In this document: positions 46,309 to 58,318 of the stretch, piece after piece | Numbering within the stretch: position 1 is the first letter of the stretch | How the letters are laid out: every line of letters starts with the position of its first letter | DNA from: Daldinia sp. FL1419 | Taxonomy: Eukaryota; Ascomycota; Sordariomycetes; Xylariales; Hypoxylaceae | NCBI GenBank assembly: GCA_025201765.1 | Contig: MU623444.1 | Location: 1 to 64,000, forward strand | Reading direction: 5' to 3' | Length of the DNA stretch: 64,000 bases | Notes under the pieces: model-generated | Databases searched by the model: none | What the model was told of the DNA's origin: nothing | Seen by the model: only the letters and a program-made list of their open reading frames with translations | Made by a program: the position numbers and the translations under genes

Positions 46309-46944
46309 GTTGAGACGATAGATAGTCGCACAATGGTAAATAAGTAGAAAGTAAATATCCAGGTTTTGGAATCGGATGGTTTTCAATTGACTTGTTAGCT
46401 ACCAAAGGACTTAGGTAAGTGTTCTTGGCCTCCGCCACGACAACGTCATAGACTATTATTGGCTATCGTGAACCTAGCACAACTTCAAGGTGAGACTTGC
46501 GAGGTTTATGCAAGTTTCGGTCTTGAACATCTACACTATTTAATGCACATCTATCTATTAATTCCAATGTCTTGGGCTGACATAATTCTCTATCTGTTTT
46601 CAGATAGATTATACCATCTCAGTTTCGTATGGCACGTACGTAGGCTTGAGAACATGACTCGAGTGATTGAAGCGGACTGTATGATGCCTAAACTGTTAAA
46701 TTATGAATATTCTCGGCATTCTTTGTTCAGCTAAATCAATTATATAGTTCTGTGTAAGGGCTTATTATCTCGGCCTAGAAAAGGTTTATAATTGCAGGGA
46801 GCTTTTCATAATATCTGAACGATAGGATACAAAAGAAGTGGACATAGTAAATTCTTGCTCCCGGTCAGGTTCTCAACATCCCCCATCTCGGAGATCCGAG
46901 ACCATCTTGACGCCGCTTTTCTTCGTTAAAGTAACGCCATGCTT
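46309..46944. other. Intergenic, no gene seen
   Basis: The 91-codon frame at 46459 has no leader, domain or homology that I recognise. Not accepted. Confidence 0.45.
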
Positions 46945-47264
46945 TTAGTTGTGGGCTTTGTTCAAGAAAGCCTTGCGCACCTGTGTGTATTCGTCGTTGG
47001 TTAGGTCTGCATACCGGAAGCAGTCGTCCCCGCAAGCAAAGGGGACAGATCCAACTCCGTCGAACCAAGGAGCAGCCGAAATGCAAGGGTAGGTGATACC
47101 TGTGATCTTGACACTTGCGGGACGATGATAATTAGTCTCAGGCTGCGCGATTTCTTTAGGTAGTAAAAACCCAAACTTACCAGACTTGGGGTTCTCTCCG
47201 GTAACTTTAATGTGTGCGCCCCTCGACGAGTTACAGCAGTTCTCGATAACGTTCTCAGGGGCAA
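46945..47264 (-). CDS. Fragment or partial model of a small cysteine-containing protein
   Basis: Two well-joined exons: 47264-47181 and 47099-46945, with an 81-bp intron (GTAAGT...TCACAG). They read APENVIENCCNSSRGAHIKV, TGENPKSG, then ITYPCISAAPWFDGVGSVPF and ACGDDCFRYADL, ending NKAHN-stop. An acceptor (CTAAG) precedes the first exon, so a 5' exon with a leader is expected, but I could not find one. It may be a gene with a distant first exon or a 5'-degraded pseudogene. Family unknown. Confidence 0.35.
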
Positions 47265-48297
47265 CTTAGATTGATCTCACGAGACCGTGCGATGCTATAC
47301 TAAGCGTATCCCCTCGCCTCACGATATAGGGGTGGATTATATAGAACACTCTTTAGTCCTACCAGTATGTCGGCTGTTACGGGGACCTAGTCGTGAATAT
47401 TGCCAAAAAGGGATGCAAATGAAGTCGAGAATACCATCTCACGAGCTGATGGGTGCCAAGAAAAATCATCTCGACCAAAAGCTTGACACAAGTGCTCACT
47501 GAGCTTGTTTGAAGATGCTAAGCACTGCACATCGTGATTCTCTAGCCAAGTTCTTTCGCCGGCAGTCTTGTTGATTGGTCAATTAAGCTACTTAAACACA
47601 ACAACTTAAGTCCTGAGGATGGCCTATGATAGTTGACCTCAAGCTTTCTGGGTAAATTTGTACCTACCGATATCGAAACATCTTGCCCAATACAATTATA
47701 ATCACTTAGAGATAGGGCTACGTCCCCAAGCCTCCTCTCTCATATATTTGCCCTTACTCATATGTATAAGAGAGTCAACACTGGAGTCAATTAATCGGTC
47801 AATTCGAAACCATCAACACATATGGAGTTCTATATGCTTGGCAAGATCGTGCATAATCAACAGCCCTATACTTTTATTCTTTAAAAATTCATAACTAACC
47901 CTAGAGACCGCCATTAATATGACTGATGGGGGCATACAGCCCTGTACAATAGAATAGACGATGTTGATTGGGCTCCGGTAGTTTACTTGCATGTCCAACT
48001 ACTATAACCGGCAACTTAGGTACCTATGTAAGATACAACTCCCGGCGGTCATCACGCTATACTTAATTTGCGATATTATATAGGATCGTAGTATATGCGA
48101 GCAACCTAGTCGTCGGTTTCTCCTTAACCTATAATAGCGTACTCGGGCATGCAGTCATGAGTTGCATACTCCTCGCGCATGACGCGAGATGCGGGTCTTG
48201 GCATTATCGCGAGAATGGAGAGAAACCCCTGAATACTCAATTACGGTGGCTATGACGATGAATTGGGCGAGTCAACTTCGTCTTCATTCTGTTCCGT
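47265..48297. other. Intergenic, no gene resolved
   Basis: 1 kb, AT-leaning. It may hold the missing 5' exon of the gene at 46945. No other signal. Confidence 0.4.
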
Positions 48298-48681
48298 TTG
48301 GATGAAATCTCTTTCGAAAGCGCTTCACATTCCTACTGGTCTAATGTCGTTTTTGCGCAACGCTCAGTAGGCAAAGATATCACGAACATGAGTATTTTAA
48401 ACATGGCTCTTCTTTCGAGCATTATAGCTATCCAGCCATTAGTCCTTTACGCATCTACCGTGGTCGTCGTGTTCACGAGTTTCTATATTCAAATCAACCG
48501 TCAACATGCCATTCTGCCCTTAGTATGGGTTTTCCTCGCGGCGTCGACGCAAAATACCAGCCGGCTCGACTGGATTCCGGGGCTCGGTTTGCTACTGGTT
48601 TCGGCGGTTAAACAAAATATTTCTCTTTCTCTTCTTAAATTCAGCTCCCTTTTCTATTCAACATCTTCAGCATCTACGTGA
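48298..48681 (+). CDS. Hypothetical hydrophobic protein, doubtful
   Basis: Open frame of 127 codons with two or three hydrophobic stretches (MALLSSIIAIQPLVLYASTV, ILPLVWVFLAAST, WIPGLGLLLVSAV). No family recognised. Its last 8 bp overlap the 3' end of the convergent signal peptidase-like gene. It could equally be a chance frame. Confidence 0.25.
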   Translation: MDEISFESASHSYWSNVVFAQRSVGKDITNMSILNMALLSSIIAIQPLVLYASTVVVVFTSFYIQINRQHAILPLVWVFLAASTQNTSRLDWIPGLGLLLVSAVKQNISLSLLKFSSLFYSTSSAST

Positions 48682-49253
48682 GGATGCTAATAGAGGCCAA
48701 CCCGGCAAGAAGCCCAACCTTTAAATACGGTGTTTCATTCAAGAATATAGTTACCCACCCCATGTAGGGCACATACCCCCGAACAACCCCAATTATCTCG
48801 TCCCGATAGACGTACTTTCGGTTTCCAGGATATAACGCAACATCATCCATATCGTTGTTGTCGCCCCTCGTTAGAATTAGTTGTCTATAAAATGCGGTGG
48901 CTTAGTACTACGAAGTCCAGAATAGATGTCAATCTCAAAACTATTCAAGACTCGTCTTACTCAGTCGTTCGGCTTCCTGGCCTAACTCCCCATATGATCT
49001 TCGTTGCTCTGTGAACCATCGGCAAGGGCGCCTTGGAAAACCAGACGACAGGTATATCCCCAATTTGAATCTCGTGTTTTAGATTGGATATAATGATGAT
49101 ATCGCCACGTCTAAATGCCGGGGCCATCGAATCCGACACGACAACATGGATAGGACAGGGAGAGTTGGTAAGAATTGAGAGCCCTTTCCATAACATGAAC
49201 ATAGCGCTCACTATTTGCAGAAGGGGAAGTAGACGGCAAAGTGAGGCGCGCAT
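48674..49253 (-). CDS. SEC11-type signal peptidase catalytic subunit, divergent
   Basis: Exons 49253-48961 and 48884-48674 (76-bp intron), 167 aa, the length of SEC11. N-terminal membrane anchor about 8-30, then VVVSDSMAPAFRRGDIIIIS with Ser42. PLPMVHRATKI follows with His81, then LTRGDNNDMDD with the conserved Asp residues, and YVPYMGWVTIFLNE. All positions used for catalysis by the eukaryotic Ser-His-Asp signal peptidase are present. Deviations from the usual protein: VSDSMAP in place of SGSMEP, and many changes elsewhere. SEC11 is normally a conserved single-copy essential gene, so this is either a divergent second copy or an unusually changed orthologue. Confidence 0.8.
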
Positions 49254-50401
49254 TGTTTTTAGATATAGTAAAATTCAAGTCAGTAATTGGAAAAGAGAGT
49301 ATAGAATTGGTATCGAATACCTCAAGTATTTTCGGACCCATTTCCCCCCCTGTCTGTTGGGAACTATCCGTGTATAAATATCCAAACCTCTATAAGCGCC
49401 GAATATCCTTGCCAAGGATTGCCCCTATAAATTTGGTCGGTCATGTTTGCTCAGCGAGAATTGTAACTTGTAAGACTTCTATCACCAAGACCCCTCAAGT
49501 CAGCTTACACATTAGCTGACTGATTGCTTTCGAAAAGCAAACCATCAACCGGCAGCTCCTAACCTAAGATGGTTAAAACGGTGATTGGGTTAGGTTTAAT
49601 ACGCCAGTCGCGGCGAATCTGCTCGGTGCAGCATTTCATATTTGCCAGTGTCGTGCGCAAGTAGAGGGCCAGAATGTGAATCGGTTTCAACAACTGGGAC
49701 TTTGCAAAATAATCTAATTGGGAAATGATGTAAGCTCTGGTTTAAAAAGTTATAGAATAAAAAATAAGCCATAGCTGAAATCCCCCGAGAAGTCAATTAA
49801 TTCATGCTGCGCCTGCTCATAGCCAGTCTTTTACAAGATATACATAACCAACATTACCAATCCCACGCAATCCCGAAATCCGCTTCATATATGTGAGATC
49901 GGTATAGACGGGGCTTTTCGGATCGAGTAAGGCTTTGCCGAGTCCGTTGCATCGATTCGCATTCCGCGCTTAATGAGCGCATGTACATTTTCAAAGTCCT
50001 AGGAACGGAGACACCGTTTACCGAGCCGGATTTCTCGGAAGGCAGAAAATGAGGACGTAACGAGTCAGATAGGGGAAACGGTAGATGGCTATCCCGATTC
50101 AATTCGCCGACTCTTTAGTGGAGGGTTACCTTCGAGGTAAGCAGGTCGATCAATAACCTGAAAACTCGCAACGGATTGGACTTCGCACATGCGAGTTATG
50201 AAGCCGCTGGCGCAATGAAAATAGAAATTAACCAAACTTCCAACATGACTGATGTAGATCGTGTAATTGCGGCTGTGTACTCGCCAAACTACCTAACCTT
50301 GGTTATATACGAGTAGCTTCTGAGATCACTATCGCATTGCATAGTCTCTCTTCAAGCATTTGTCAAAAATCGTAAACAGCATACGCACCCAAGTCTCACT
50401 A
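49254..50401. other. Intergenic, no gene seen
   Basis: 1.1 kb between divergent genes; no supported frame or RNA gene. Confidence 0.5.
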
Positions 50402-51594
50402 ATGGATCCGGGACTAGCTGGCTTCGAGGACCGTGGGCCTGGCGTCGTAGCTTGTGGCGTTGTGGGCATCGTAATATCGACTATCGCCGTAGCAGCACGC
50501 TTCTGGTCAAATGCCATGACTGCCTCTCTACGACTTTGGTGGGATGACTGGGCTATCCTGACGACGATGGTCGCGTCCCATACTTATATTGCTATCCACC
50601 TATATTGGACCACTATAGGCCTTGGTAAACACCAATCGATGATTTCCCCAGAGTTCGCATGCGCCGAAAATATCGCCAGTCGGGTTAGCCAGAATGTATA
50701 TGCGTTATGCATATGTTTCGTCAAAATTAGCGGTCTTCTTTTTTATGCTCGCATCTTCAAGATCTCTCGCATTTTTGTTGCTTCCTTGCGGGTCGTGGGC
50801 GCGATTACGATTGTATGGTGTATTGCCAGCATTCTCGTCCCCTGGTCCTTTTGCAACCCTGTTCAGAAACCTATTCATCCATCCATCCCAGGCGAGTGTT
50901 TTCACTCAATAGCATGGTACTACACATCGACTTTCATTAATTGCGCTTTGGACCTCGCTATCCTCATTCTTCCATTGCCGATAATCTGGAAGCTACAAAT
51001 GGCCTTTAGGCGAAAACTGATCCTCTCATTGCTATTTCTTGTGGGCTATACGTACGTATCTGACCGTGGCGGGAGAATATCTTAATATTGTGTTAACATT
51101 ACCCTACAGCTCGATGTTCCTCTCTCTCAGTCGTTTTATTATTGCGGTCGTCGATCCAGATATATTTAGTTTTGGTCTTACAACTGATGCCTCCTGTATG
51201 TGACTGTGTTTTGCTTGATTATGTTCCTTCACTGATGTCGAATATAGGGGATTTAGTACCGCTTCTATATATTACCATGTTAGAGTCGCCTATAGCGATC
51301 CTTGCTCTCTGTACCCCATCCATCAAACAACTAGTCACTCGGGTATCTGGATATTGTGCTTGCGTTTCGCTTCTCAGCTGTCAGCGGATTAATCCTGGCT
51401 TGGCCGCCGATCACGGTTCGAAAAATAAGGGCAACCGTGGAGTAGAACTAGAATCTACCTTTCAACTTTCGTGTTATAGAAATTTAGGGTTGGAAAGCAA
51501 TCCTTCGAGCATTACGGCGTTTGGTGCCCATGTACCTCGAGCGAGTGGGGATTCGTATATCATGGATACCATTACTATCAATCATGATATATAA
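50402..51594 (+). CDS. Fungal rhodopsin-like (PTH11-type) integral membrane protein
   Basis: Exons 50402-51051, 51110-51195, 51248-51594; 360 aa. The first exon frame also allows an ATG 42 bp upstream. Family hallmarks: ARFWSNAMTASLRLWWDDWA, a series of membrane helices (SQNVYALCICFVKISGLLFY, VVGAITIVWCIASILVPW), CFHSIAWYYTSTFINCALDL, LPLPIIWKLQMAFRRKL and a last helix near WDLVPLLYITMLESPIAIL. There is no CFEM domain. The family is large in Pezizomycotina; some members act as surface receptors, but most are uncharacterised. Ser/Asn-rich cytosolic tail. Confidence 0.85.
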
Positions 51595-52379
51595 CCTGAT
51601 ATAACTACGTTAAACTTGAACTATGATACTGAATTTTCGTTATGGATATCAGAATTGAAATACCTGCCTGAATCGGTATGTCGTCAATGGTAATGCTTAT
51701 CGGAGAGGTGAACCTGATGCAATTTTTTATTCAATGTAGCTATTTAAACCTGCACGAGTTAATATTTTGATATAATATGCAGGTCACATTGTAGGCAGTT
51801 AGTCCAGCAAGGCATTTGGAGCATGTGAAAAAAACCAACCAGTACCGTCTCAGTAAGGGTTTCACAAGACAGGAAACCAGGATTGGATTGGTTTTAAGTA
51901 ATCGGCTCGTATTTGTCTACGGCCGGATCGCGGACTGGTCGAACGGTGGTGCTCCGATGGGCGATATTATATCCAATAAAGGCCACGGCGGTTGACCGTG
52001 GACAATACGACCCTATATAGGCGGCCTTTCTTGATCCTAGCCACCTAATACCAATTTAGGGAATTTCTTACGACCAGGCTTCGATAGTCGGGCGTATCCG
52101 ATGGAAGCTAAAGCGGCGTAGTTGATGTCATATCTCAGCTCAAAAAAGAATCCTTTGGGCTTAAATGGTCTAGACTCTGGGATGAAAGTAGATCGAGCTA
52201 GTTAAAAACCCGGAATTTGGTTAGCTGGAGCCTTTTGTCCGTCTTAGATCGGAAATAAACGAAGTTGTAAATTTCCGTCCAATACTCTTGTACGATGATT
52301 TTCTCAAATGAGTTTCTTTCCCAATGGAATTATACTAGATAGCCCTATCTTACTCGTAGCTACATCCAAGACATTGGCC
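51595..52379. other. Intergenic, no gene seen
   Basis: Promoter of the GT25 gene lies here; nothing else recognised. Confidence 0.5.
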
Positions 52380-53607
52380 ATGATTGGAGGGAGGTCTAGG
52401 ACTGGTCTGGTGCTGGGTTCGGTGCTTTTCGCTTGTATTCTCCTCACATATCTGGGTTCTGGGCCGGCGCATAATCAATGGAGCTCGACTCCGATTCTCG
52501 CGAAATGGGCCTCATCATCGGCAAGCCAAGATAAATCGGATGTGTTCAACAAAACGCTTGGTGTGAGTCTTGTCTCGCTCGACACGGTGTTACTAGCTAA
52601 CTACTAATAATGGTATGTCCTAAAGTTCGAGAAGGTTTTCGTTATAGGGCTCCCCGAACGATCAGACAAGCGCGATGCGTTAGCCCTCATGTCTTCGTTG
52701 ACGGGGTTCAAGCTGAGCTGGATCGATGGCGTTGTGGGTAACACGATCCCAAATAAGGCCTTACCTTTCGTAAGCTCAACATTTCCGGCCAACTCTATCC
52801 GTAGGACTAACGAACTGGGTCCAGGGATGGGATCGCGAGACGATGCGGGATAGCAATCTAGGCTCCTGGCGTGGCCATATAAATGCGATGCGACGCATAG
52901 TCGAGGGTGGCATATCATCGGCGCTAATCATGGAAGACGATATGGACTGGGATGTGAATCTTAAAGAGCAGCTAGTCCAATTCGCCGCGGCGGCTCGTGT
53001 CCTACAGAGCGGATTCCATCAAAACCAAACGTTGGAATCGCCGAGCCCGTACGGCCAGAACTGGGATATGTTGTGGCTAGGTTCATGTGTAACGACGTTC
53101 GACGAGGGCCTCCCCGAACACCTTCAAATCCCGCCTGAGCAGCGCGACCCCCGCAAGATTCTTGTCCGCGACGATCCTACAGTACCACCACCGAGGCATA
53201 TTCTAGGTAATGGCTCCTTCAGCTGGGATGATTATCCACCGCGCACGCGAATTGTATATGTGCCTGGCGACAACGTGTGCAGTTTCGCATACGCGTTGAG
53301 TGCGGCTGGAGCGCAAAAGGCGCTGCAGCATATGGGACTTGAGGGACAGCATAAACCCTTCGACAACCACCTGAGCGACCTGTGTCGGTTGCGCGTGAAC
53401 GGTATGCGATGCGTGAGCATAGTGCCCAGTTTGTTCGTGCACCACCGACCGAAGGGTAAGATCAGCGGCGACTCGGACATTAATAAGGGCGGAGAGAATG
53501 AGGAAGTACGAGAGGTGGGATTCACGGAGAATATATTATACAGCACACGTCTGAATTTGAAAAATTTGGTCCGAGGGTTGGAACCGGAGAAACAGTGGAT
53601 AGATTGA
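52380..53607 (+). CDS. Glycosyltransferase family 25 protein
   Basis: Exons 52380-52562, 52626-52769, 52825-53607; 369 aa. A type II membrane anchor (TGLVLGSVLFACILLTYLG) lies near the N-terminus, so the enzyme probably sits in the Golgi or ER lumen. GT25 blocks: FEKVFVIGLPERSDKRDAL, LSWIDGVVG, SNLGSWRGHINAMRRIV, ALIMEDDMDWD (acidic motif, expected metal/sugar-nucleotide site), and AYALSAAGAQKALQHMGL with FDNHLSDLCR. Acceptor and sugar unknown. An upstream ATG at 52308 is possible but would precede the anchor by 24 residues. Confidence 0.87.
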
Positions 53608-54465
53608 TGTTGGGTTGAGCTGGGTTGGATTGGGGTATGAGAATTAATGTGATGGCGTTGTCGAAGATGTCCCCGGACGGTTGGTTAATAACTGAATGAA
53701 GCCAAGATTACTTGGCAGTTTTTAAAAGTTAAGATATGGAAAATAACTAACTATAGTTAAATCATTTAAGGTTTGCATTAAAGGAGATGACGTATTTTTC
53801 TAGTGAAACCTTAGATGAACACGAATTGTAACCGTGCTTACCTATATAAAGTTTACGATAGCTTAATATTGATGGTTTTATCAACTGCTTCTACTGTTGG
53901 GGTGGTTATGACTTTGTAAGCCCAGGTACGAGAGCTGGGGAAAATAATAACATTCATTTAATGGTAACAATAAGGAGAATTTAATTCCCAATCATGTCTA
54001 TACCCAAGTTGCTTACCGTATATTTCAACTAAAGAGACTTATCACTTTTCTTAGTATTGTTAGATTAATAATAAATCTGAAAATTGATACTCACGAGTAA
54101 AGTACATATGAAAAGCGCCAAATCTCGGCCGGCTGGACAAAATGCTTTATCGATAAATTACGGGGGGCTAAGAAGAAACTCAAGATTGTATTGGTTATGG
54201 TCCCACTTTAATTCATACAACAATTGAAGGTTGAAAAAAAATAATTTTAGAGCTTCTCAACTCTCCCTCAGATTTGAAGATCGAGCCAAACACACGCGGC
54301 AACACAAGTTCGATATACCTATTCCAACAACTAAACCTGCTGGTATAACTCGGTATCCTTCATCGAACGCGCAAGGGATACCTACTACCTATCGATTTCG
54401 GGACCAGACACACTTGGTAAAACTTATAAAGAAGAAAAAGGTCGGAAACACACAATACCGTCAAT
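53608..54465. other. Intergenic, no gene seen
   Basis: AT-leaning; promoter of NOP10 at its right end. Confidence 0.5.
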
Positions 54466-54777
54466 ATGCATCTTATGTACACCATGGACGACAGCGGCAA
54501 GCGCATTTACACCTTGAAGAAGGTTCTGCACGGCGAAGTCACCAAGTCGGCCCACCCCGCCCGATTCTCTCCCGACGACAAGTGGTCGCGCCAGCGCGTT
54601 ACCCTCAAGAGGCGCTTTGGCCTGCTATTGACGCAGCAGAGTAAGTTTTGTTCTTCCTACGACATCCTTGGTCCTTTTCCTTGAATATCTAAAGGAAAAG
54701 TCCCTCGGGGAAAGAGAATGTATGTGCTAACAAAGATCTCCATTACAGAGAACAAGGTCGCCGAGAACTCGCGGTGA
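54466..54777 (+). CDS. NOP10: NOP10, H/ACA snoRNP core protein
   Basis: Exons 54466-54640 and 54749-54777 (108-bp intron), 67 aa. MHLMYTMDDSGKRIYTLKKV and SAHPARFSPDDKWSRQRVTL are nearly invariant in eukaryotic Nop10; the short C-terminal tail KNKVAENSR comes from exon 2. Nop10 bridges the Cbf5 pseudouridine synthase and Nhp2 in H/ACA particles for rRNA pseudouridylation. It converges with NOB1, another ribosome-maturation gene, with 539 bp between them. Confidence 0.95.
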
Positions 54778-55316
54778 AGCATCTAACATCGCTACGGTCA
54801 TGTAGATGAAAATTCAAAATCGGTAAACTGAGACTGAGAAGTTTTGGTTCAGCTATTCGAGGTTTTAAATATAGTCCTGCATCGGACTGGCGTTTATGGC
54901 GTGTAAATCGGGAACAAAGGCAATCAACTTTTTCAGGTTTATGGGCTACCTAAAACAAAACTATCCCCCCCCGGATCGCCTTGCGTGTCTCTGGTTAGTT
55001 TAACAAGCTACCAGTCGGTGGTCTCGATGCGGAACTTTGTCTCATTGTCTTCGTATCAGATGGTATTTGGAGATTTGTGAACAAACGTGGCGAGCTTAGG
55101 ACCAACCTACTTTCGTATGGACACGTCAAAGACATCAGGTGCAATAGTCAAGCAATATTGTCTTAAGGAACTGTTTTGAGCTTTGCTTTAAGGTGTATTT
55201 CCGAAGCGTATACCTAGTCCGTATAAAGCCTATCTATCAAGCCATACCGACGAACCTGTTTTTAGATATCGAGTCCCCAATAACACCCGTAATGCCATGT
55301 CATATTCTAATCTCGT
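54778..55316. other. Convergent 3' flanks of NOP10 and NOB1
   Basis: No gene or conserved element seen. Confidence 0.5.
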
Positions 55317-56693
55317 CTACCTCTTTCGTGAGTTCACATTTCTCCCGGCGCCGACACGTATCCTACCGGGACCGCCTCCGCTCCTATCTCCCGTTAGGAT
55401 ACCTGGAAGGTAATCCTCGTCCATGATATCTCTTTGTTTTGCTTTCTTCTGGTCTGTAGATCTCTTGACGTACTCCTTCTGATCTTCGGCGAAGATTAGC
55501 TCTCTTCCCCAGCCTCCCTTGCCACCTCCGGGGCCGCGCGCCTTTCCATTTGCGGAGCCATGTACAGGCTTTGGTACACTGTAAATATTGCCGCGGTTGT
55601 TCCACTGGAAATTGCGCTTGAGATGCACCGTAAACTCTCCCGCCGCGTTTGTCGAACAGCTCACTCGTGTTAAAGTAGGCTGCCCGCATCGGGGGCAAAA
55701 TTGTTTCCCCATGTCCCGAGAGATCGCAAAGCACCCGTGACACCGTAGCACCCACGTCTTGACGCGTGTAATGCGCGCTAGGCTAGGTGAGATCAGATTC
55801 AAGTTTACCCTCAACGCCACGTTTTGCATCGCGTAATCTGACGTGAGAAGCGCTACCTGTAAGAACTTCTGAATCGGCTGCTCTGGTGCTGATAACTGAT
55901 CTTTGGCCTGGTGTGTCTTGAGATTCGAGGGTGTGATCCAGCCTTCTGCATCGTCATCCTCCTCCTCCTTCTCCTGTTGCTCGGTAGGCTTTGATTCGGG
56001 CGGGGTAGGGTCGGCTGAGATGGTGTCGACTGTAGGTAAAGCGGTCGGTTCCAAACTGAGAGAATCAAGGGCTTGAGTGACAGTTTCTTGTTGAATGGTT
56101 GGCTGTTCCTGTGCCTCAGCTTCGGTATTTGAATCGTCGCCTAGTTTCTCCTTCTCGTCGTGTCCGTCAACTTCTTGCGGCCCCTTATCATTCGCATCCG
56201 CGCTATCGCTTTGTTCCGTGGCGCTGCTTTTTTTCTCCTGCGGTACAGGCGCCTTTCCATTTAAACCTTTCTGTCCCGGGGTCTTCCTTAGTCGCCAATC
56301 GCCACCGTTCCTTTCGCATTCTAATTCGTATGTCAATGCGATCAAGTGCAAGTCGGGCCTGCTAAGAACTTCGAGGTCACCAGTGCGCCGGGCGAAATCG
56401 GTGACGAACTTGATGCTTTCTGGTCGTGGATTGCGCAGCTTTATGAAGGGAATTAATGTTGTTTCGACACGCGCTCTCGTCGCAGCATCTCGAATTTCGG
56501 AAATTACAGAGGGAAGCGTGTATAACTCGTGAGCCTGGGATAGAAGAGTACCCACGGGAGGGTCGTTTTTAATCAAAGGGCCGGTGTCGAGGACAAGTGA
56601 ATGAATAGGTTTTGAGCATGTAACTTCGGCATCTGTCGATGATTTTTCGGTCTTTGAGACATCTAATACTTGTTGAGATTCGGTTGTCGCCAT
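55317..56693 (-). CDS. NOB1: NOB1, 20S pre-rRNA D-site endonuclease
   Basis: Intronless, 458 aa. N-terminal PIN domain: HSLVLDTGPLIKNDPP with catalytic Asp36, YTLPSVISEIRD and LIALTYELE. An acidic, Gln/Pro-rich insert of roughly 120 residues interrupts the PIN region and the rest, ending DDDAEGWITPSNLK. The zinc ribbon (RCHGCF ... FCPRCGQPT) is intact, followed by KRNFQWNNRGNIYS and a basic, Gly-rich tail. NOB1 makes the final cut at the 3' end of 18S rRNA in cytoplasmic pre-40S particles. Confidence 0.95.
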   Translation of the reverse strand: MATTESQQVLDVSKTEKSSTDAEVTCSKPIHSLVLDTGPLIKNDPPVGTLLSQAHELYTLPSVISEIRDAATRARVETTLIPFIKLRNPRPESIKFVTDFARRTGDLEVLSRPDLHLIALTYELECERNGGDWRLRKTPGQKGLNGKAPVPQEKKSSATEQSDSADANDKGPQEVDGHDEKEKLGDDSNTEAEAQEQPTIQQETVTQALDSLSLEPTALPTVDTISADPTPPESKPTEQQEKEEEDDDAEGWITPSNLKTHQAKDQLSAPEQPIQKFLQVALLTSDYAMQNVALRVNLNLISPSLARITRVKTWVLRCHGCFAISRDMGKQFCPRCGQPTLTRVSCSTNAAGEFTVHLKRNFQWNNRGNIYSVPKPVHGSANGKARGPGGGKGGWGRELIFAEDQKEYVKRSTDQKKAKQRDIMDEDYLPGILTGDRSGGGPGRIRVGAGRNVNSRKR

Positions 56694-58318
56694 CTTTTCG
56701 GTATAAGTTTGAGGAAGTGATATGTTAGGTAATGTTCTGTACTGTATATCACTTGGGTGAGGTATCTAGAAGATGGTGGGGTTGCGATTTTGACTTGTGA
56801 AATTCATGGTGGGCTGGTGGAAAGTCTAGGCGGGACCCTGAAAAGTTTTGGCGGCAAAAACAGGCAGAATCTGCGGTAGGCTGTCTTAGGCTAGGTACCT
56901 AGATACCTACATGCACCTGGGTGACTTCCCTCTTATTCGGCGTTTGGTGCGTAACTCAAAAGTATAAGACCGTCAGGGTTCAGTTTCGCTTCCTTTTCCA
57001 TTATCTAGGTAGGTACCTAATCTCTAGTATGTTTGTTATAGTAAGACATTATTATACATGGCCGCTCGTACAATGCAACGCGGTTCATCCCCAGTGGTTC
57101 ATAACCGACGTATTTAGAAAAACAGGGTATTTAATATAATCCTTTTTCGCAACGTTGAGTATAGATATCATGTGTAAAAGAACGATGCACTAACACGAGC
57201 TGTGCCTTTACGGCACCCATTTGAGAGCTATCAATGTTAATAACATTTGCCGTTACTTATACGGCAGATAAATTCTCTTCATAGGGATAAATTCAACTTT
57301 AAACTATTGTCGTGATCACGTACCTCACTATTGGAGAATCTTTTCATAATAAATTGAAATCAATACGCCCCATGGACCTTTGATCCTTCGATTTTCATGC
57401 CGTTCATTCCACGTATAGAATAATTCGAGTATTGCATTTCTCGAGCTAGCGCATCGGATCTGAGTCCGCCTCTCAACTACCTCTTTTATGTATTCGAACA
57501 TGCTGTATCATTGACTAAGTGACATTTTGTCGGCGTATGGCGCGTTGGTGAATTTGAAGTTATCTGAAAACGTGTTGAAAGCTGCCGAGTAATGCCCATA
57601 CGTCGTTTAGTCGAATCGATCGCTTCAGCGCAATGCGGAAGGACGGCTCAGTTCTAGAACTGTTACTGAAATAATTGAACCCACTAATATATGTGTTCTT
57701 GCGGGTTCCGAATAGTTGGGTCAGGTAGTCAAGTTTCAGAGAGCCTTAAATATTGCGTCTGATTAAAGAGTGAGCCCATGGCTACCCCCAACCTTCAACC
57801 GACCAAGACTAAAGCTCTAGAACGCCACACGTTTTCGCCAAGTCCCGTGCGAAAGATTGACAAAACCTGGAAGACCACTACGGGATATAAGCGGCAAATC
57901 ATGGTCTTGTTTGCTTTGCCGGTATTTGGCTCGTCTGTAATATCGGTCAAGCTCCAGTAATTCCTATGTCGGTAGCTCGCCAATCCCAAAACTTCCATAG
58001 TAACCAGGACAGTCGACTAGAATATTCCCAGGATATATGTTAATTAACATACTAATGCTAGGCACCAAGGGTCCGTGTTATCCGTAGTATTTCGTGGTAT
58101 TCGCGAGGCGGATTTCATGCTAAGATAGGGTTGGCAACTCCATGTTGAACCAACACGACCGTGCCGAATTTCTTGGAGAATATTGTAGTCTTCTCGTATT
58201 AACCCCTTTGGCTAATTGAGATTGGTAGCAATCATTAAATTGCCAAGCCAAATCGTTGAGATTGGCAGCGCAATCTCCAATATCTAATCAGCAAGTACGA
58301 CAGCTTGTGTAAAAATTT
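56694..58318. other. Intergenic, no gene seen
   Basis: 1.6 kb with TACCTAGGTA-type motifs near 56895-56910 and 57005-57018. The short frames at 56921 and 57778 are not supported. Confidence 0.5.

Noticed and set aside
57778..57998. Short overlapping frames on both strands
   Set aside because: No leader, domain or splice sites; expected by chance in 1.6 kb of intergenic DNA.
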